DNA from: Sediminibacterium sp. KACHI17
GTDB taxonomy: Bacteria > Bacteroidota > Bacteroidia > Chitinophagales > Chitinophagaceae
Reading direction: 5' to 3'
DNA length: 64,000 bases
NCBI RefSeq assembly: GCF_040362915.1
Contig: NZ_AP029612.1
Span: 496,001-560,000 of the forward strand
Below the pieces are notes generated by a model. The model had not been told where the DNA came from. It was given only the letters and a program-made list of their open reading frames with translations, and did no database searches. Each line of letters begins with the position of its first letter. Positions within the stretch are counted from its first letter, which is position 1. Shown piece after piece: positions 51,692 to 61,100 of the stretch. A program made the translations under genes and the position numbers.

Positions 51692-52504
51692 ATGAAACAG
51701 ATCCGACAAATTATAACATCAACACTCATCGTTTCAAGTCTGATGTTCACTGCTTGTAAGAAGCAACCTATCACTCCTCAATTACCGCCGCCTCAGCCGC
51801 AACAGCCAACGGGCAAGCTGGCTAAATTAGTATATGATACCGGCGCTTTTGATTCGCTGTATTATTTGGCTGATGGAAGAATCGCCAAACTCATCAACAA
51901 TATTGATCCTGTGAATGGAGACGGGGTCAGTTATAATTTTGTGTACGATGCTACCGGTAAAGTTGAACGGATCAATAGCAGTGAAGATCGATCATATCGA
52001 TACAGTTATGAGAATGGTAAAGTGATCGCTATTAGTGAATACATCAATCAACATAAGTCTTCTTATAAATTGTTTAATTATGTGAATGATGTACTCACAT
52101 CTATGGAAATCTATGTCTACAACGGAGCCGCTCGTGGTTACGAGTTCAGTGCTTTGCATAATTATAGTTTTTACCCCGATGGTAATTTGAAGGAAGAAGT
52201 TGCTTATGCAGTGAATGCTTTTACTGGGCAATTGGTCAAACATATGACCATTGAGTATTCAGATTATGACAATAAATTCAATGCAGAAGAGCTGGTTAGA
52301 CAAGTGCCTTATTATTTTGGTATTGTTCGATTGAAAAATAATCCGGGAAAGAGAATTGTGAAAAGGGATGTGCCCAATATCACGACCATATTCAATAGCA
52401 TATTTACGTATGATCCGCAGTCGAAACCAATGACAAAGAAATTTCAATACCAGGATCCGTCAGGGGTATTGATAGAGACGAACACTTTATTTTATTACTA
52501 CTAA
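51692..52504 (+). CDS. lipoprotein with RHS/YD-like repeats, unknown function
   Basis: A 270-residue lipoprotein from ATG 51692: signal core TLIVSSLMFTAC with lipobox Cys at 22, then a Pro/Gln spacer (PQLPPPQPQQPTG). The mature part repeats Y-x-x-DG-x-I/V-x-x-I units (YYLADGRIAKLINN, FVYDATGKVERINSS, YSYENGKVIAISEY, YSFYPDGNLKEEVAY), similar to DUF4595/RHS-like beta repeats seen in Bacteroidota lipoproteins. Function unknown. The frame continues upstream to 51563 but overlaps the terminator. Confidence 0.75.
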   Translation: MKQIRQIITSTLIVSSLMFTACKKQPITPQLPPPQPQQPTGKLAKLVYDTGAFDSLYYLADGRIAKLINNIDPVNGDGVSYNFVYDATGKVERINSSEDRSYRYSYENGKVIAISEYINQHKSSYKLFNYVNDVLTSMEIYVYNGAARGYEFSALHNYSFYPDGNLKEEVAYAVNAFTGQLVKHMTIEYSDYDNKFNAEELVRQVPYYFGIVRLKNNPGKRIVKRDVPNITTIFNSIFTYDPQSKPMTKKFQYQDPSGVLIETNTLFYYY

Positions 52505-52534
52505 TAGACAAGCAAGCAATCAACCGATCAAGTC

Positions 52535-52564
52535 AGGGTATTCTCAGGAATACCCTTTCTTATT
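52535..52564 (+). terminator. terminator after the RHS-like lipoprotein gene
   Basis: AGGGTATTC (52535-52543) pairs with GAATACCCT (52548-52556) around TCAG, followed by TTCTTATT. Confidence 0.75.
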
Positions 52565-52606
52565 TATGAAAATGCAAACCTTACCTTTGTGATTCAATTG
52601 AAAAGT

Positions 52607-53335
52607 ATGAAACTGGATATATTGGCATTTGGCGTTCATCCGGATGATGTTGAGCTTGGTTGTTCAGGTACGATTCTCGCTGCATTAGCCGAGGGCAAAA
52701 AAGTGGGTATTGTCGATCTGACCAGAGGCGAATTAGGTACTCGAGGTACTGCTGAAACTCGTAAACAGGAGGCAGCTGCTGCAGCTGAGATACTTGGCGT
52801 ACAGGTGCGTGAAAATTTGGGAATGGCTGACGGATTTTTTCAAAATGATGAAGCTAACCAACGACTGGTGATCGAGATGATCCGAAAGTACCAACCGGAG
52901 ATCATTCTTGCCAATGCTCCGGAAGATCGACATCCTGATCATGGTAGAAGTGCCAAGCTGGTTTCTGATGCTGCATTCTTATCTGGTCTTCGTAAAATTG
53001 AAACCTCGCACAATGGTACTGCGCAAACGGCATGGAGACCCACTTATGTGTTTCATTATATTCAGGATCGCTTCATTCAACCTTCTTTTGTGATAGATAT
53101 TACCGCACACATGGATAAAAAAATCCAATCCATTTTAGCCTATACTACACAATTCAATAGCACAGGAGGAGATGAGCCTCAAACGTATATCTCAACACCA
53201 CAATTCCTTGAAACAGTGAAAGCACGCGCCATGATGCTCGGAAAAAGGATAGGTGTCGGTTATGCAGAAGGCTATATCACGGAGAAGATCATTGGCATCA
53301 GTAGTTTTGATGCGATCATTAAGCACAGTACTTAG
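52607..53335 (+). CDS. bshB1: bacillithiol biosynthesis deacetylase BshB1
   Basis: A 242-residue LmbE/PIG-L family zinc deacetylase that converts N-acetylglucosaminyl-malate to glucosaminyl-malate in bacillithiol synthesis. Zinc site: H11-P-D-D14 in FGVHPDDVELGCSG and HPDHGRS further on. DLTRGELGTRGT and the C-terminal GVGYAEGY are BshB1-specific rather than general LmbE. The ATG at 52607 is preferred over the GTG at 52589. A TACCTTTG box lies at 52582-52589. bshA and bshC are not in the window. Confidence 0.92.
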   Translation: MKLDILAFGVHPDDVELGCSGTILAALAEGKKVGIVDLTRGELGTRGTAETRKQEAAAAAEILGVQVRENLGMADGFFQNDEANQRLVIEMIRKYQPEIILANAPEDRHPDHGRSAKLVSDAAFLSGLRKIETSHNGTAQTAWRPTYVFHYIQDRFIQPSFVIDITAHMDKKIQSILAYTTQFNSTGGDEPQTYISTPQFLETVKARAMMLGKRIGVGYAEGYITEKIIGISSFDAIIKHST

Positions 53336-53352
53336 TAGCAGACTCCTGGTTG

Positions 53353-53477
53353 ATGGGCCATTGCTTATAGCAAATAGTTCAATTGCCTATGGTACAGTAA
53401 AAGTGGTCAACCTGCACCCAATTATGAAACTATTCTCCCCATGGACTATTAGCTATAAGCCATAAACTATAACCTAT
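53353..53477. repeat. heptad element between convergent bshB1 and the methyltransferase (ATAG/ATGG words)
   Basis: The left set 53353-53394 has words ATGGGCC, ATTGCTT, ATAGCAA, ATAGTTC and two weaker ones. The right set 53443-53477 has five clean words (GGACTAT, TAGCTAT, AAGCCAT and two A-rich ones), mostly reverse complements of the left vocabulary. The right set overlaps the stop codon of the minus-strand methyltransferase (53474-53476). Confidence 0.7.
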
Positions 53478-54058
53478 TTCCTCATCACTATAAATAATTC
53501 ACTGCCTACTCGCGGTGGGATGGAATTGTAGCATGGCTCCATGCGGATATGGCGAAACGTTGAAGAGAATAGATGATTATATTCGGTTTCATTACCGCCA
53601 AAAGGAGGCCCGCCCTCGAAGCTTCTATTGAACAATACGCCTACCAGTTTACCATGAGGTTTTAGTAAAGCTGCCATTTTAATCACATACTGTTTTCGCA
53701 ATTCAGGATCAATGGCGCAAAAAAAAGTTTGCTCGAGGATCAGATCATATTGTCCTTCAAGATCAAAGAAATCACCTGTAATGATCTTTATTTTATCTGC
53801 ATTTGTAACAGTTTGTTGCTTTAATTTTTCAGTTACAGCTGGCGCCAAATCAATTACCGTGATATCTGTAAAACCTTGTTCCAATAAGTACAATGCTTCG
53901 TAACTATTACCACCGCCGGGAATAAGAATGCTACAATCTTTGTCAGTCAACTGGTCAATGTATTCCTTAAGTGGTGTGGAAACATTGCCAATATCCCAAC
54001 CTGTTTGTTGTTGTAGGTATCTATTGTTCCAGTATTCTCCTGAAAGAAATTGATTCAT
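53474..54058 (-). CDS. TPMT-like SAM-dependent methyltransferase
   Basis: A 194-residue class I methyltransferase similar to thiopurine S-methyltransferase and related thiol or halide methyltransferases. The N-terminal YWNNRYLQQQTGWDIGNVSTPL is the family mark. Motif I is ILIPGGGNSYEALYLLEQG, motif II is VIDLAPAV, and DLILEQTFFCAIDP is the TPMT active-site segment. ATG 54058 is preferred to TTG 54061. The substrate is unknown. Confidence 0.9.
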   Translation of the reverse strand: MNQFLSGEYWNNRYLQQQTGWDIGNVSTPLKEYIDQLTDKDCSILIPGGGNSYEALYLLEQGFTDITVIDLAPAVTEKLKQQTVTNADKIKIITGDFFDLEGQYDLILEQTFFCAIDPELRKQYVIKMAALLKPHGKLVGVLFNRSFEGGPPFGGNETEYNHLFSSTFRHIRMEPCYNSIPPRVGSELFIVMRK

Positions 54059-54098
54059 CAATAGTTCTTTGGTTCCGTTAGATTACATCAGCAACAAG

Positions 54099-55442
54099 TC
54101 AATCACCGATATGTGATGCATGCGATGGAATTGTAATTAGTTTTATTTGTCTGCCACTGATATATCTGAATTGATTTCCATCCCAAAAGCCATCTTGCTC
54201 TAACATGATACGAATGGATTTTTTCCACTGTGGAATTTCAGATGCTGCATTCAACTCAATAGAATAAGCAGTGTTTTTGTGTAGTGGAAAGTCACCGGAT
54301 CCGGGCACACCTCCTTGTTGATCCCACAAGCCAATGGTAGGTCCGGCAGCATGTCCATGAAATCCGATCGGATGTGTGTATATCACAGCCTGAATATTTT
54401 CTGATTTAGCTTGTGCCAGGGCATCTGCCAAAATCTGATTTCCTGTTTTTCCTGTTTTGAATTGTGAGGTTAGAATATCCTGTAAACGATTCCCTTTTTC
54501 AAAAGCTTTGACCAAATAATCAGGAGCCGATTTTTCTCCCGGTTGTAATACATATGCATGTTGTTGAATGTCTGTATTCAGTCTTAAATAGGTAATGCCA
54601 ATATCCACATGCAAAAGATCACCTGTACGAATGACTTCATCTTTAGGTCGATTTGAAAAAGAACGTAAGTGGTCAAAATTCTGTGGATCATTTCTTTGCA
54701 CTGCTACAGAAGGATGAAACCATGTGTCGAGACCTAGATCACGTATCTTTTGTCTGAACCACCATACAAGATCATCAGTTGTTGTAACGCCCGGCATGAT
54801 CACTTTTTCTGAGAATCCTTCCCGAATGATATCATGTGTGATCTGTATCAGTTGTGGATATAGTTGCATTTCTCTTTCTGTTCTGGTCTCTAACCAACGT
54901 ACTGCTAACTTTTCTGCACTGACTATTTTCGAAGCAGTAGCAGCGGACAATTTGGCCATCAGCTCTTTTTGTTCCGTAAAAGTGAGCCCATCTGCATGCG
55001 CATAATGTGTGGAATAATTCAAGCCGATCTTATTCGGATTCTTTTGTTTGATCAGATCAACCAGCGCATCCCATTGATCCGGGAATTGATTCATATCCCA
55101 GGCTGCTTTGATCTCATTGCCTACATTATATCTGGCAATGGCATATTTTTCTATTGTACCATTGGGATGATTATAGAAAGCCAGTATGGTTCTTCGTCTT
55201 GCCGATATCCATGTAGATGGCAACATGGTCTTGATCACCGGATCTTCATTGTATTCCCTTGAAATAACGATCCACATATCAATACCTTCTTCTTTCATTA
55301 ATCCGGGTAACAAATGGTTCAAACGTTCTGCTAATAACTCATCGATCACTCTTGATTGTTCTTTCAACGGTAAAATATATTGCGCACGAGCCACGAGTGC
55401 ACCAAATACAGCGATGGCAAAAAATAACAGTAGTTTTTTCAT
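54099..55442 (-). CDS. secreted M24-family peptidase (Xaa-Pro aminopeptidase-like)
   Basis: A 447-residue exported protein. ATG 55442 gives a signal peptide (KLLLFFAIAVFGALVARA); the in-frame start at 55529 adds a non-signal leader across a heptad repeat. Creatinase-like N-terminal domain, then the pita-bread domain. Metal-ligand areas: HVDIGITYLRLNTDIQQHAYV (two Asp, the second replacing the usual ...TDx), HPIGFHGHAAGPTIGLWD (His), YSIELNAASEIPQW (Glu) and IMLEQDGFWD (Glu). Periplasmic or outer-surface peptide turnover is likely. Confidence 0.88.
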   Translation of the reverse strand: MKKLLLFFAIAVFGALVARAQYILPLKEQSRVIDELLAERLNHLLPGLMKEEGIDMWIVISREYNEDPVIKTMLPSTWISARRRTILAFYNHPNGTIEKYAIARYNVGNEIKAAWDMNQFPDQWDALVDLIKQKNPNKIGLNYSTHYAHADGLTFTEQKELMAKLSAATASKIVSAEKLAVRWLETRTEREMQLYPQLIQITHDIIREGFSEKVIMPGVTTTDDLVWWFRQKIRDLGLDTWFHPSVAVQRNDPQNFDHLRSFSNRPKDEVIRTGDLLHVDIGITYLRLNTDIQQHAYVLQPGEKSAPDYLVKAFEKGNRLQDILTSQFKTGKTGNQILADALAQAKSENIQAVIYTHPIGFHGHAAGPTIGLWDQQGGVPGSGDFPLHKNTAYSIELNAASEIPQWKKSIRIMLEQDGFWDGNQFRYISGRQIKLITIPSHASHIGD

Positions 55443-55454
55443 ACGAAGCAGTTT

Positions 55455-55489
55455 ATGGTAGATGTCAGATAGCAGATGTAGACTGTCTG
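55455..55489. repeat. heptad element before the M24 gene (ATGTCAG words)
   Basis: Five contiguous words ATGGTAG, ATGTCAG, ATAGCAG, ATGTAGA and CTGTCTG. The vocabulary is shared with 3166-3207 and 41041-41068. No clear inverted partner apart from CTGTCTG versus the earlier CAG-type words. Confidence 0.65.
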
Positions 55490-55525
55490 ATTTTTTATTT
55501 TGAATTTTCGCTTTTGACTTTGTTT

Positions 55526-56134
55526 TCAATACTCACTACTCACGTCCCTCTGTCTTGGAATGATAAAACCAATCAAATCATTCAACTCTATCCCAGCTCT
55601 TTCGCAGGCATCTTTGATATCTTCTCTTGAAACATTCGCAGCGAAAGATTTTTCTTTGAGTCGTTTATTGACTCCTTTTACATCCATTCCTTCATATCCT
55701 CCCGGACGCATCAGTGAATATGCATGTATCAAACCAGAAAGTTCATCAAATGCATATAGCATTTTATCCATTTCAGTTTCCGGAATCACGCCAAAGTAAT
55801 GATGTCCATGCGATGCAATAGCACGAATGATCTCGGGGTCTATATTGCGTTGTTCCAATTCCTCAATGATTTTTTTGCAGTGTAGTTCAGGCCACTGATC
55901 CCAATCAGCATCATGTAAAAGTCCGGCCATTTCCCATCTCCACTGTTCTGTCTCGTTGGCCTGTAATTTTTCAGCAGCCCAGCATTTCATCAGATGTCCA
56001 ACCTGCCGCATATGCAGCTTCAGTCTGGGATTCAAAACCCATTCATGAAACAAAGTTTCTGCTTCTTCTCTGGTTAATACATTTCCTTTATTTGCAGGAT
56101 CTCCAAAATTTGTTCTTCCTAAGTGTAAAGACAT
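55526..56134 (-). CDS. HD-domain protein
   Basis: A 202-residue HD-superfamily protein. His/Asp motif: LHMRQVGHLMKCWA (first His), LLHDADWD (HD) and IASHGHHYFG (His), then YAFDELSGLIHAYSLMRP (Asp). This is the YqeK/HDIG-like small phosphohydrolase pattern. Substrate unknown; nucleotide hydrolysis is likely from the family. The start at 56134 follows a TTCAGTGCC-type repeat on the plus strand. Confidence 0.85.
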   Translation of the reverse strand: MSLHLGRTNFGDPANKGNVLTREEAETLFHEWVLNPRLKLHMRQVGHLMKCWAAEKLQANETEQWRWEMAGLLHDADWDQWPELHCKKIIEELEQRNIDPEIIRAIASHGHHYFGVIPETEMDKMLYAFDELSGLIHAYSLMRPGGYEGMDVKGVNKRLKEKSFAANVSREDIKDACERAGIELNDLIGFIIPRQRDVSSEY

Positions 56135-56148
56135 AGTCCATCATTTAT

Positions 56149-56213
56149 TTCAGTGCCTCTCACTGAACTCAGTAGCAATGGATTTGCCACTGAAGACTCA
56201 GAAGTACACTGAA
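56149..56213. repeat. TTCAGTGCC...GCCACTGAA repeat, copy 3
   Basis: TTCAGTGCC at 56149-56157, CACTGAA at 56161, GCCACTGAA at 56186-56194 and a further ACACTGAA near 56206. It shares both arms with 23477-23503 and the first arm with 18105. It lies between the divergent HD and amidase genes. Confidence 0.55.
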
Positions 56214-56295
56214 TAAAAATAAGTAAATAAGAGATACTGGTGAATAAGGATTCATCATGATCATTTCTTTGTATTTTTCCGTTTTAACTCAACAT

Positions 56296-57105
56296 ATGCG
56301 AAATACAGTTTTACTCGTCTTAGTATTGACAGTGATTGCTTGTTCAACACATCCTTATAAGTCTACCAACAAGGTCTACAAACAAAAAGTGAAAACATAC
56401 GCCAAAGAAATTGCGGCATTACCTATAGAAAGTACATTTTCTGATTCTGCTTTATTGCCGCCTTATTGGGTTGGTACCACCAATTTCAACTTGCGTAAGC
56501 CAACTTTTGTGATCATTCATCATACAGCTCAGAATTCCTGTGATCAAACACTCAAAACATTTACTTTGCCCCGTACTTCGGTAAGTGCGCATTATGTAAT
56601 CTGTAAATCAGGTGTCTTACATCATATGCTCAATGATTATTTAAGGGCATGGCATGGAGGAGTAGGGAAGTGGGGTAATCAAACTGATATCAACTCGGTA
56701 TCGATCGGTATTGAACTTGATAATAATGGATTTGAGCCATTCGATAGTTTGCAGATCAATTGTTTATTAAGCCTGCTAGACAGACTCAAAAAACAGTATG
56801 CCATTCCTGCTGCCAATTTTATAGGTCATGGTGATATTGCACCTACCCGTAAAAACGATCCCAATTATCGATTCCCCTGGAAATTATTAGCAGAAAAAGG
56901 GTTTGGCCTCTGGTATGATGAAAACCGGGAAGCTGTACCGGCTGATTTTAACCATATACAGGCATTGCGCATCATTGGGTATGACGTTAAAGATACCAGT
57001 GCGGCTATCCAGGCCTTCAAAAGGCATTTCTTACAGGATACTACTAAGCGGATCAATGATTTGGACAAAAGTGTCCTGAACAATCTCCAGAAGAAATATT
57101 ATTGA
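56296..57105 (+). CDS. N-acetylmuramoyl-L-alanine amidase lipoprotein (Amidase_2)
   Basis: A 269-residue lipoprotein from ATG 56296 (MRNTVLLVLVLTVIACS, lipobox Cys 16). The amidase_2/AmiD-like domain has zinc ligands in VIIHHTAQNS and IGHGDIAPTRKNDPN, plus RAWHGGVGKWGN, NSVSIGIEL and RFPWKLL. It cuts the bond between muramic acid and the peptide stem. The C-terminal ~60 residues (DFNHIQALRIIGYDVKDTSAAIQAFKRHF) resemble a peptidoglycan-binding-1 helix bundle. The heptad element at 57112 follows. Confidence 0.92.
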   Translation: MRNTVLLVLVLTVIACSTHPYKSTNKVYKQKVKTYAKEIAALPIESTFSDSALLPPYWVGTTNFNLRKPTFVIIHHTAQNSCDQTLKTFTLPRTSVSAHYVICKSGVLHHMLNDYLRAWHGGVGKWGNQTDINSVSIGIELDNNGFEPFDSLQINCLLSLLDRLKKQYAIPAANFIGHGDIAPTRKNDPNYRFPWKLLAEKGFGLWYDENREAVPADFNHIQALRIIGYDVKDTSAAIQAFKRHFLQDTTKRINDLDKSVLNNLQKKYY

Positions 57106-57111
57106 TCTCTG

Positions 57112-57170
57112 ATTGCTTGATTTTTTGATGTAAATCAAAAAATCAGCCATCAAAAAATCAAAAATCGCTT
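57112..57170. repeat. heptad element after the amidase gene (TTTGATT/AAAATCA words)
   Basis: TGATTTTTTGAT (57118-57129) pairs with ATCAAAAAATCA (57134-57145) around GTAA. A third partial copy (ATCAAAAAATCAAAAATC) follows. Words match those at 27298-27366 and 61101. Confidence 0.75.
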
Positions 57171-57217
57171 TTCCTAACGTTTGTTAGCTTATTTTTGCAC
57201 CGCCAAAAATAAAAGAT

Positions 57218-58375
57218 ATGCAATTCCAACTTAGTGAAGAACATGTAATGATTCAGAAAGCAGCTCGTGATTTTGCTCAGAATGAGTGCTTGCCCGGAGT
57301 AATTGAACGTGATGAGAAACAGCAGTTTCCCAAAGAGCAGATCATGAAACTGGCTGAATTGGGTTTTATGGGGATGATGGTGGATCCTAAATATGGTGGC
57401 GCCGGAATGGATACCGTAAGTTATGTATTGGCGATGGAAGAGATCAGTAAAGTGGATGCCAGTACCAGTGTTTGTATGAGTGTAAACAATAGTCTGGTAT
57501 GTTGGGGATTGGAAACATTTGGTACAGAAGAGCAAAAACAAAAATACCTGACACCATTGGCTCAAGGACGTAAAGATGGTGAATTGTATATCGGAGCTTT
57601 TTTATTAAGTGAGCCTGAAGCGGGTAGTGATGCTACCAGTCAGCGTACTACTGCAGAAGATATGGGAGATCATTATTTATTGAACGGTACAAAGAACTGG
57701 ATCACCAATGGTTCATCCGCTTCTGTGTACCTGGTGATCGCTCAAACAGATCCTGCAAAAGGAAGTAAAGGCATCAATGCGTTTATTGTAGAAAAAAGCT
57801 GGCCGGGCGTAACCGTTGCAGCGAAAGAAAATAAATTAGGTATTCGCGGTAGTGATACACACACCATTCTATTAACAGATGTGAAAGTGCCAAAAGAGAA
57901 CAGGATCGGTGAAGATGGTTTCGGTTTCAAATTCGCTATGAAAACATTGGCAGGTGGTAGAATTGGTATTGCTTCTCAGGCATTGGGTATCGCCAGCGGT
58001 GCTTATGAATTGGCATTGGCTTACAGTAAGCAGCGTAAGGCATTTGGTAAAGAGATCATGCACCATCAGGCGATCCAGTTCAAACTGGCGGATATGGCCA
58101 CTAAAATAGAAGCTGCTCGCTTACTTTGTTTAAAAGCAGCCTGGGAAAAAGATAATGGGCTTGATTATACGCTGAGTTCATCTATGGCGAAAGTATATGC
58201 CAGTGAAGCAGCGATGTGGATCTCAACAGAAGCGGTACAGGTGCATGGTGGTTATGGTTTTGTGAAAGAATATCATGTAGAAAGATTGATGCGCGATGCG
58301 AAGATCACACAGATTTACGAGGGTACGAGTGAAGTGCAGCGGATTGTGATCAGTAGAAGTATTTTAAGTAAGTAA
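57218..58375 (+). CDS. acyl-CoA dehydrogenase
   Basis: A 385-residue FAD enzyme for the first oxidation step of acyl-CoA breakdown (short-chain or branched-chain type). The catalytic Glu sits in the C-terminal YEGTSEVQR motif at about residue 366. ALSEPEAGSDATSQRTTAED (FAD loop), NGTKNWITNG and VQVHGGYGFVKEYHVERLMRDAKI are conserved. A TATTTTTG box at 57190-57197 precedes the ATG by 20 bases. Exact chain length is not predictable. Confidence 0.95.
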   Translation: MQFQLSEEHVMIQKAARDFAQNECLPGVIERDEKQQFPKEQIMKLAELGFMGMMVDPKYGGAGMDTVSYVLAMEEISKVDASTSVCMSVNNSLVCWGLETFGTEEQKQKYLTPLAQGRKDGELYIGAFLLSEPEAGSDATSQRTTAEDMGDHYLLNGTKNWITNGSSASVYLVIAQTDPAKGSKGINAFIVEKSWPGVTVAAKENKLGIRGSDTHTILLTDVKVPKENRIGEDGFGFKFAMKTLAGGRIGIASQALGIASGAYELALAYSKQRKAFGKEIMHHQAIQFKLADMATKIEAARLLCLKAAWEKDNGLDYTLSSSMAKVYASEAAMWISTEAVQVHGGYGFVKEYHVERLMRDAKITQIYEGTSEVQRIVISRSILSK

Positions 58376-58403
58376 AAAGTAAAAAATCAAAAGTTATAAT
58401 CAG

Positions 58404-58429
58404 AGGTGAGCATTAGCTCACCTTTTTTT
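58404..58429 (+). terminator. terminator after the acyl-CoA dehydrogenase gene
   Basis: AGGTGAGC (58404-58411) pairs with GCTCACCT (58416-58423) around ATTA; the last T of the stem continues into a T-run to 58429. A short run of A-rich 7-nt words (AAGTAAA, AAATCAA) precedes it. Confidence 0.9.
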
Positions 58430-58579
58430 ATGATCCCGATGACGCATCTGAAGTAGGGTGGATGATTCCGATAGTATCGTATGATTTTTTGTTGTAACAG
58501 TTTCTTCTGTAACATTTTGAATAATCTACGTTAAGAATGGCAAAGCATATAATGTATGTACTCGTTAGCCATTTTTAAC

Positions 58580-59683
58580 ATGAATAAGAAAATCGTCCTA
58601 ATTATAGCCTTGTTCTTCTGTACCATGGCTAACGTCCTATCTAATGAGAAAGTGATAAATACTGCAGTAGATTCATTTATCAATGAGAAAATGAAGATGC
58701 TGAAGATAACCGGTATTGCTATTGCAGTAGTAAAAAATGGAGAAGTGATCAATCAATCCGTATACGGAATGGCGAATTTGGAATGGAATGCTCAGGTTTC
58801 TTCACATACTAATTTTCAAATCGCTTCTTGTACCAAATTGATGACCTCTACGCTTTTACTAAAAGCCATTAGCGCAGGTAAAATTCATTTGGAAGATCCG
58901 GTAGCTTTATATGTAGATACCATTCCTGAATCGTGGAAATCTATGCGCATCAAGCATTTGATCAGTCACTCGAGTGGGTTAAGGGAATTCAAAGGAGATC
59001 CATATACACCTGTTGATGCTGTCGTTCGATCTTTAAAAGATTCTACATTGGAATATATCCCCGGAACCGATCAGCATTATGCGCAGGCTGATTTTATGCT
59101 CTTATCATATATCCTAGGAAAAATATACCACAAGTCATTTCCAGATTTGATCAACGATGAAATTTCGATTCCACTCAAAATGAACGACGGCGGTTATGAT
59201 ATGGAAGCTAAAACAGGAAGCTTAATGAGGACCCGTCTTATGAAAGAAAGAGCAACAACTTATTATGATTTAAAAGGCAACCTGCAAGGCTACAAGTTCA
59301 TTTATCCGCAATTTTATTATGCAGCTGGTGCTTATTATGCATCCATTAGTGATTTAACGAATTGGGCTATAGGGCTTGATAATGATCAATTGTTCTCCAA
59401 ACAGTTGGTGGATGGGATGATTTATGGACGAGATGATATTGGAGTAAAAAAATCAACCTACACACGCGCAGGTTGGATATTGGAAAATGAAAATGGTATT
59501 ACATATGCCGGACATAGTGGTGGACCAGGCTTAGCAGAAATTCTCAGATTCCCTAAGGAAGGCTACACATTCATAGTATTAAGTAATGATGGTGAATTAT
59601 TGCCCGGACTTGCAAGGGCTATCGCTTCATTTTACATAAAAGCATTGCCACAAAAATTTGTGGTTGAAAAATTTGATCGATAA
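58580..59683 (+). CDS. serine hydrolase, beta-lactamase-like, exported
   Basis: A 367-residue protein from ATG 58580: signal peptide IVLIIALFFCTMANVLS, then a class C beta-lactamase/PBP4*-like domain. The SxxK nucleophile motif is SCTK, around residue 84. The tyrosine motif reads YAQ (HYAQADF) instead of YxN; the third motif HSGG (YAGHSGGPG) is present. The DUF-type C-terminus is short. Related to the enzyme at 18167 in fold only. Substrate unknown. Confidence 0.87.
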   Translation: MNKKIVLIIALFFCTMANVLSNEKVINTAVDSFINEKMKMLKITGIAIAVVKNGEVINQSVYGMANLEWNAQVSSHTNFQIASCTKLMTSTLLLKAISAGKIHLEDPVALYVDTIPESWKSMRIKHLISHSSGLREFKGDPYTPVDAVVRSLKDSTLEYIPGTDQHYAQADFMLLSYILGKIYHKSFPDLINDEISIPLKMNDGGYDMEAKTGSLMRTRLMKERATTYYDLKGNLQGYKFIYPQFYYAAGAYYASISDLTNWAIGLDNDQLFSKQLVDGMIYGRDDIGVKKSTYTRAGWILENENGITYAGHSGGPGLAEILRFPKEGYTFIVLSNDGELLPGLARAIASFYIKALPQKFVVEKFDR

Positions 59684-60156
59684 GACCATTCTTTAGTAAA
59701 AAGAAAAAGTTTGTTCAATCTTTCATGCTGTATTCTTCTCATCTTTTTTACAGAGATGTTCTATTACATTTTTTTATAAAATTATCAGAACAAAACTTTT
59801 GCATTGTTGTTCCATTATCACCCCCTCTTGATAAGCATACAGATCGATGTTATCCTACACAACACGATCACAATTAACCCTTTTTGATGACGACATGATA
59901 TGTTGAGATCGTTATACTTAGCTATCAGCTGATACTATTTATAACATCACTATTTGCATCTACCCCTGTCTCTTAATGCCAAATCAATGGAACAGTCATG
60001 TGTCCAAACAATACATCTATGTGTGTAATGCAACGATGGAAATATAACTATGTGATCATGCACAAAAAGTGTAGATGTATGTCATCATGAATGGTTCATT
60101 TCAACAAACAACATCTTTTACATATCCCATTATTAACCAACAAAAAACCAAAAAGT
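59684..60156. other. intergenic region upstream of the FAS1 lipoprotein gene
   Basis: About 470 bases with no gene I can support. AT-rich. It contains an 8-bp inverted pair ATACATCT / AGATGTAT around 60010-60080 and scattered TGTGT/ATGTA words. No heptad array, no convincing TTTG-N19/21-TAnnTTTG promoter, and no tRNA. It may hold a long leader for the FAS1 gene. Confidence 0.45.
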
Positions 60157-61083
60157 ATGATGAAGCACATTAAAATCCTGATGCTGGCATGTTTGCCGCT
60201 CTTTGCATTCGTGTCTTGCAAAAAAGATGAAGCGGCACCTGCTAAAACCATTGCAACGCTTGTAACAGAGAATTCAAACTTATCATTATTGCGAACAGCT
60301 GTGGTAAGGGCCGGACTGGTTGAAACATTATCCGGACAAGGTACTTTTACAGTATTTGCACCGGATAACAATGCATTTGCTGCTGCCGGCTTAGGTACAG
60401 AAGCTGCGATCAATGCTGTGCCGGAAGCTACATTACGTCAGATACTACTGTATCATGTACTCGGACAGGAGTATGCATCCGGCGCGATCCCCACTGCTAC
60501 CACTGAGTTAGCCAGTGCCGGTCAAGCAAACGTTTATGTTACTAAAAATGGTAATGGGGTTTTTGTTAATGGAGCTGCAGTAACCACTGCTGATGTTGAT
60601 GCTGCGAATGGAGTCGTTCATGTGATCAACAAAGTGTTGATGCCACCTCCGGGTAATCTTGTACAACTGGCTCAGTCAAATGCCAATTTATCTTTCTTGG
60701 TTGCTGCGGTTGTTAGAGCAAGTCAGGGTAGTACCAATGTAGCTGCGGTATTGTCTGGCGCAGGACCATTCACTGTTTTTGCACCAACAAATACAGCTTT
60801 TCAAAATGCAGGTTTCCAAACAATCGAATCCATACAACAGGCTGATCCCAATACGTTGGCATCTATCCTTACTTATCATGTGATCGCTGCAAGGGTATTT
60901 TCTTCTGATCTTACTGAAGGTGCAAGACCAGCAACAGCTAATGGCGGAACTGTGACCATAACCTTAGCAGGAGGAGCCAAAGTGAGAGGTAATGGTAATA
61001 TGGCCGCTTCTAATATTACGGCTACTGATATTGTTGCCAGCAATGGTGTAGTGCATGTGATTGATGCGGTATTACTGCCGTAG
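60157..61083 (+). CDS. FAS1 (fasciclin) domain lipoprotein
   Basis: A 308-residue lipoprotein from ATG 60157 (MMKHIKILMLACLPLFAFVSCKKDE; the lipobox Cys is that of FVSC). Two FAS1 domains at about 30-165 and 172-308. Each has the motif FTVFAP-x-N-x-AF and the closing H-VI-(N/D)-x-VL-P. FAS1 domains act in cell adhesion and matrix contact. The in-frame start at 60091 would add a non-signal leader. It ends at a 28-bp inverted repeat that separates it from the ABC-F gene. Confidence 0.92.
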   Translation: MMKHIKILMLACLPLFAFVSCKKDEAAPAKTIATLVTENSNLSLLRTAVVRAGLVETLSGQGTFTVFAPDNNAFAAAGLGTEAAINAVPEATLRQILLYHVLGQEYASGAIPTATTELASAGQANVYVTKNGNGVFVNGAAVTTADVDAANGVVHVINKVLMPPPGNLVQLAQSNANLSFLVAAVVRASQGSTNVAAVLSGAGPFTVFAPTNTAFQNAGFQTIESIQQADPNTLASILTYHVIAARVFSSDLTEGARPATANGGTVTITLAGGAKVRGNGNMAASNITATDIVASNGVVHVIDAVLLP

Positions 61084-61100
61084 GGGGTGATTGGAAAATA

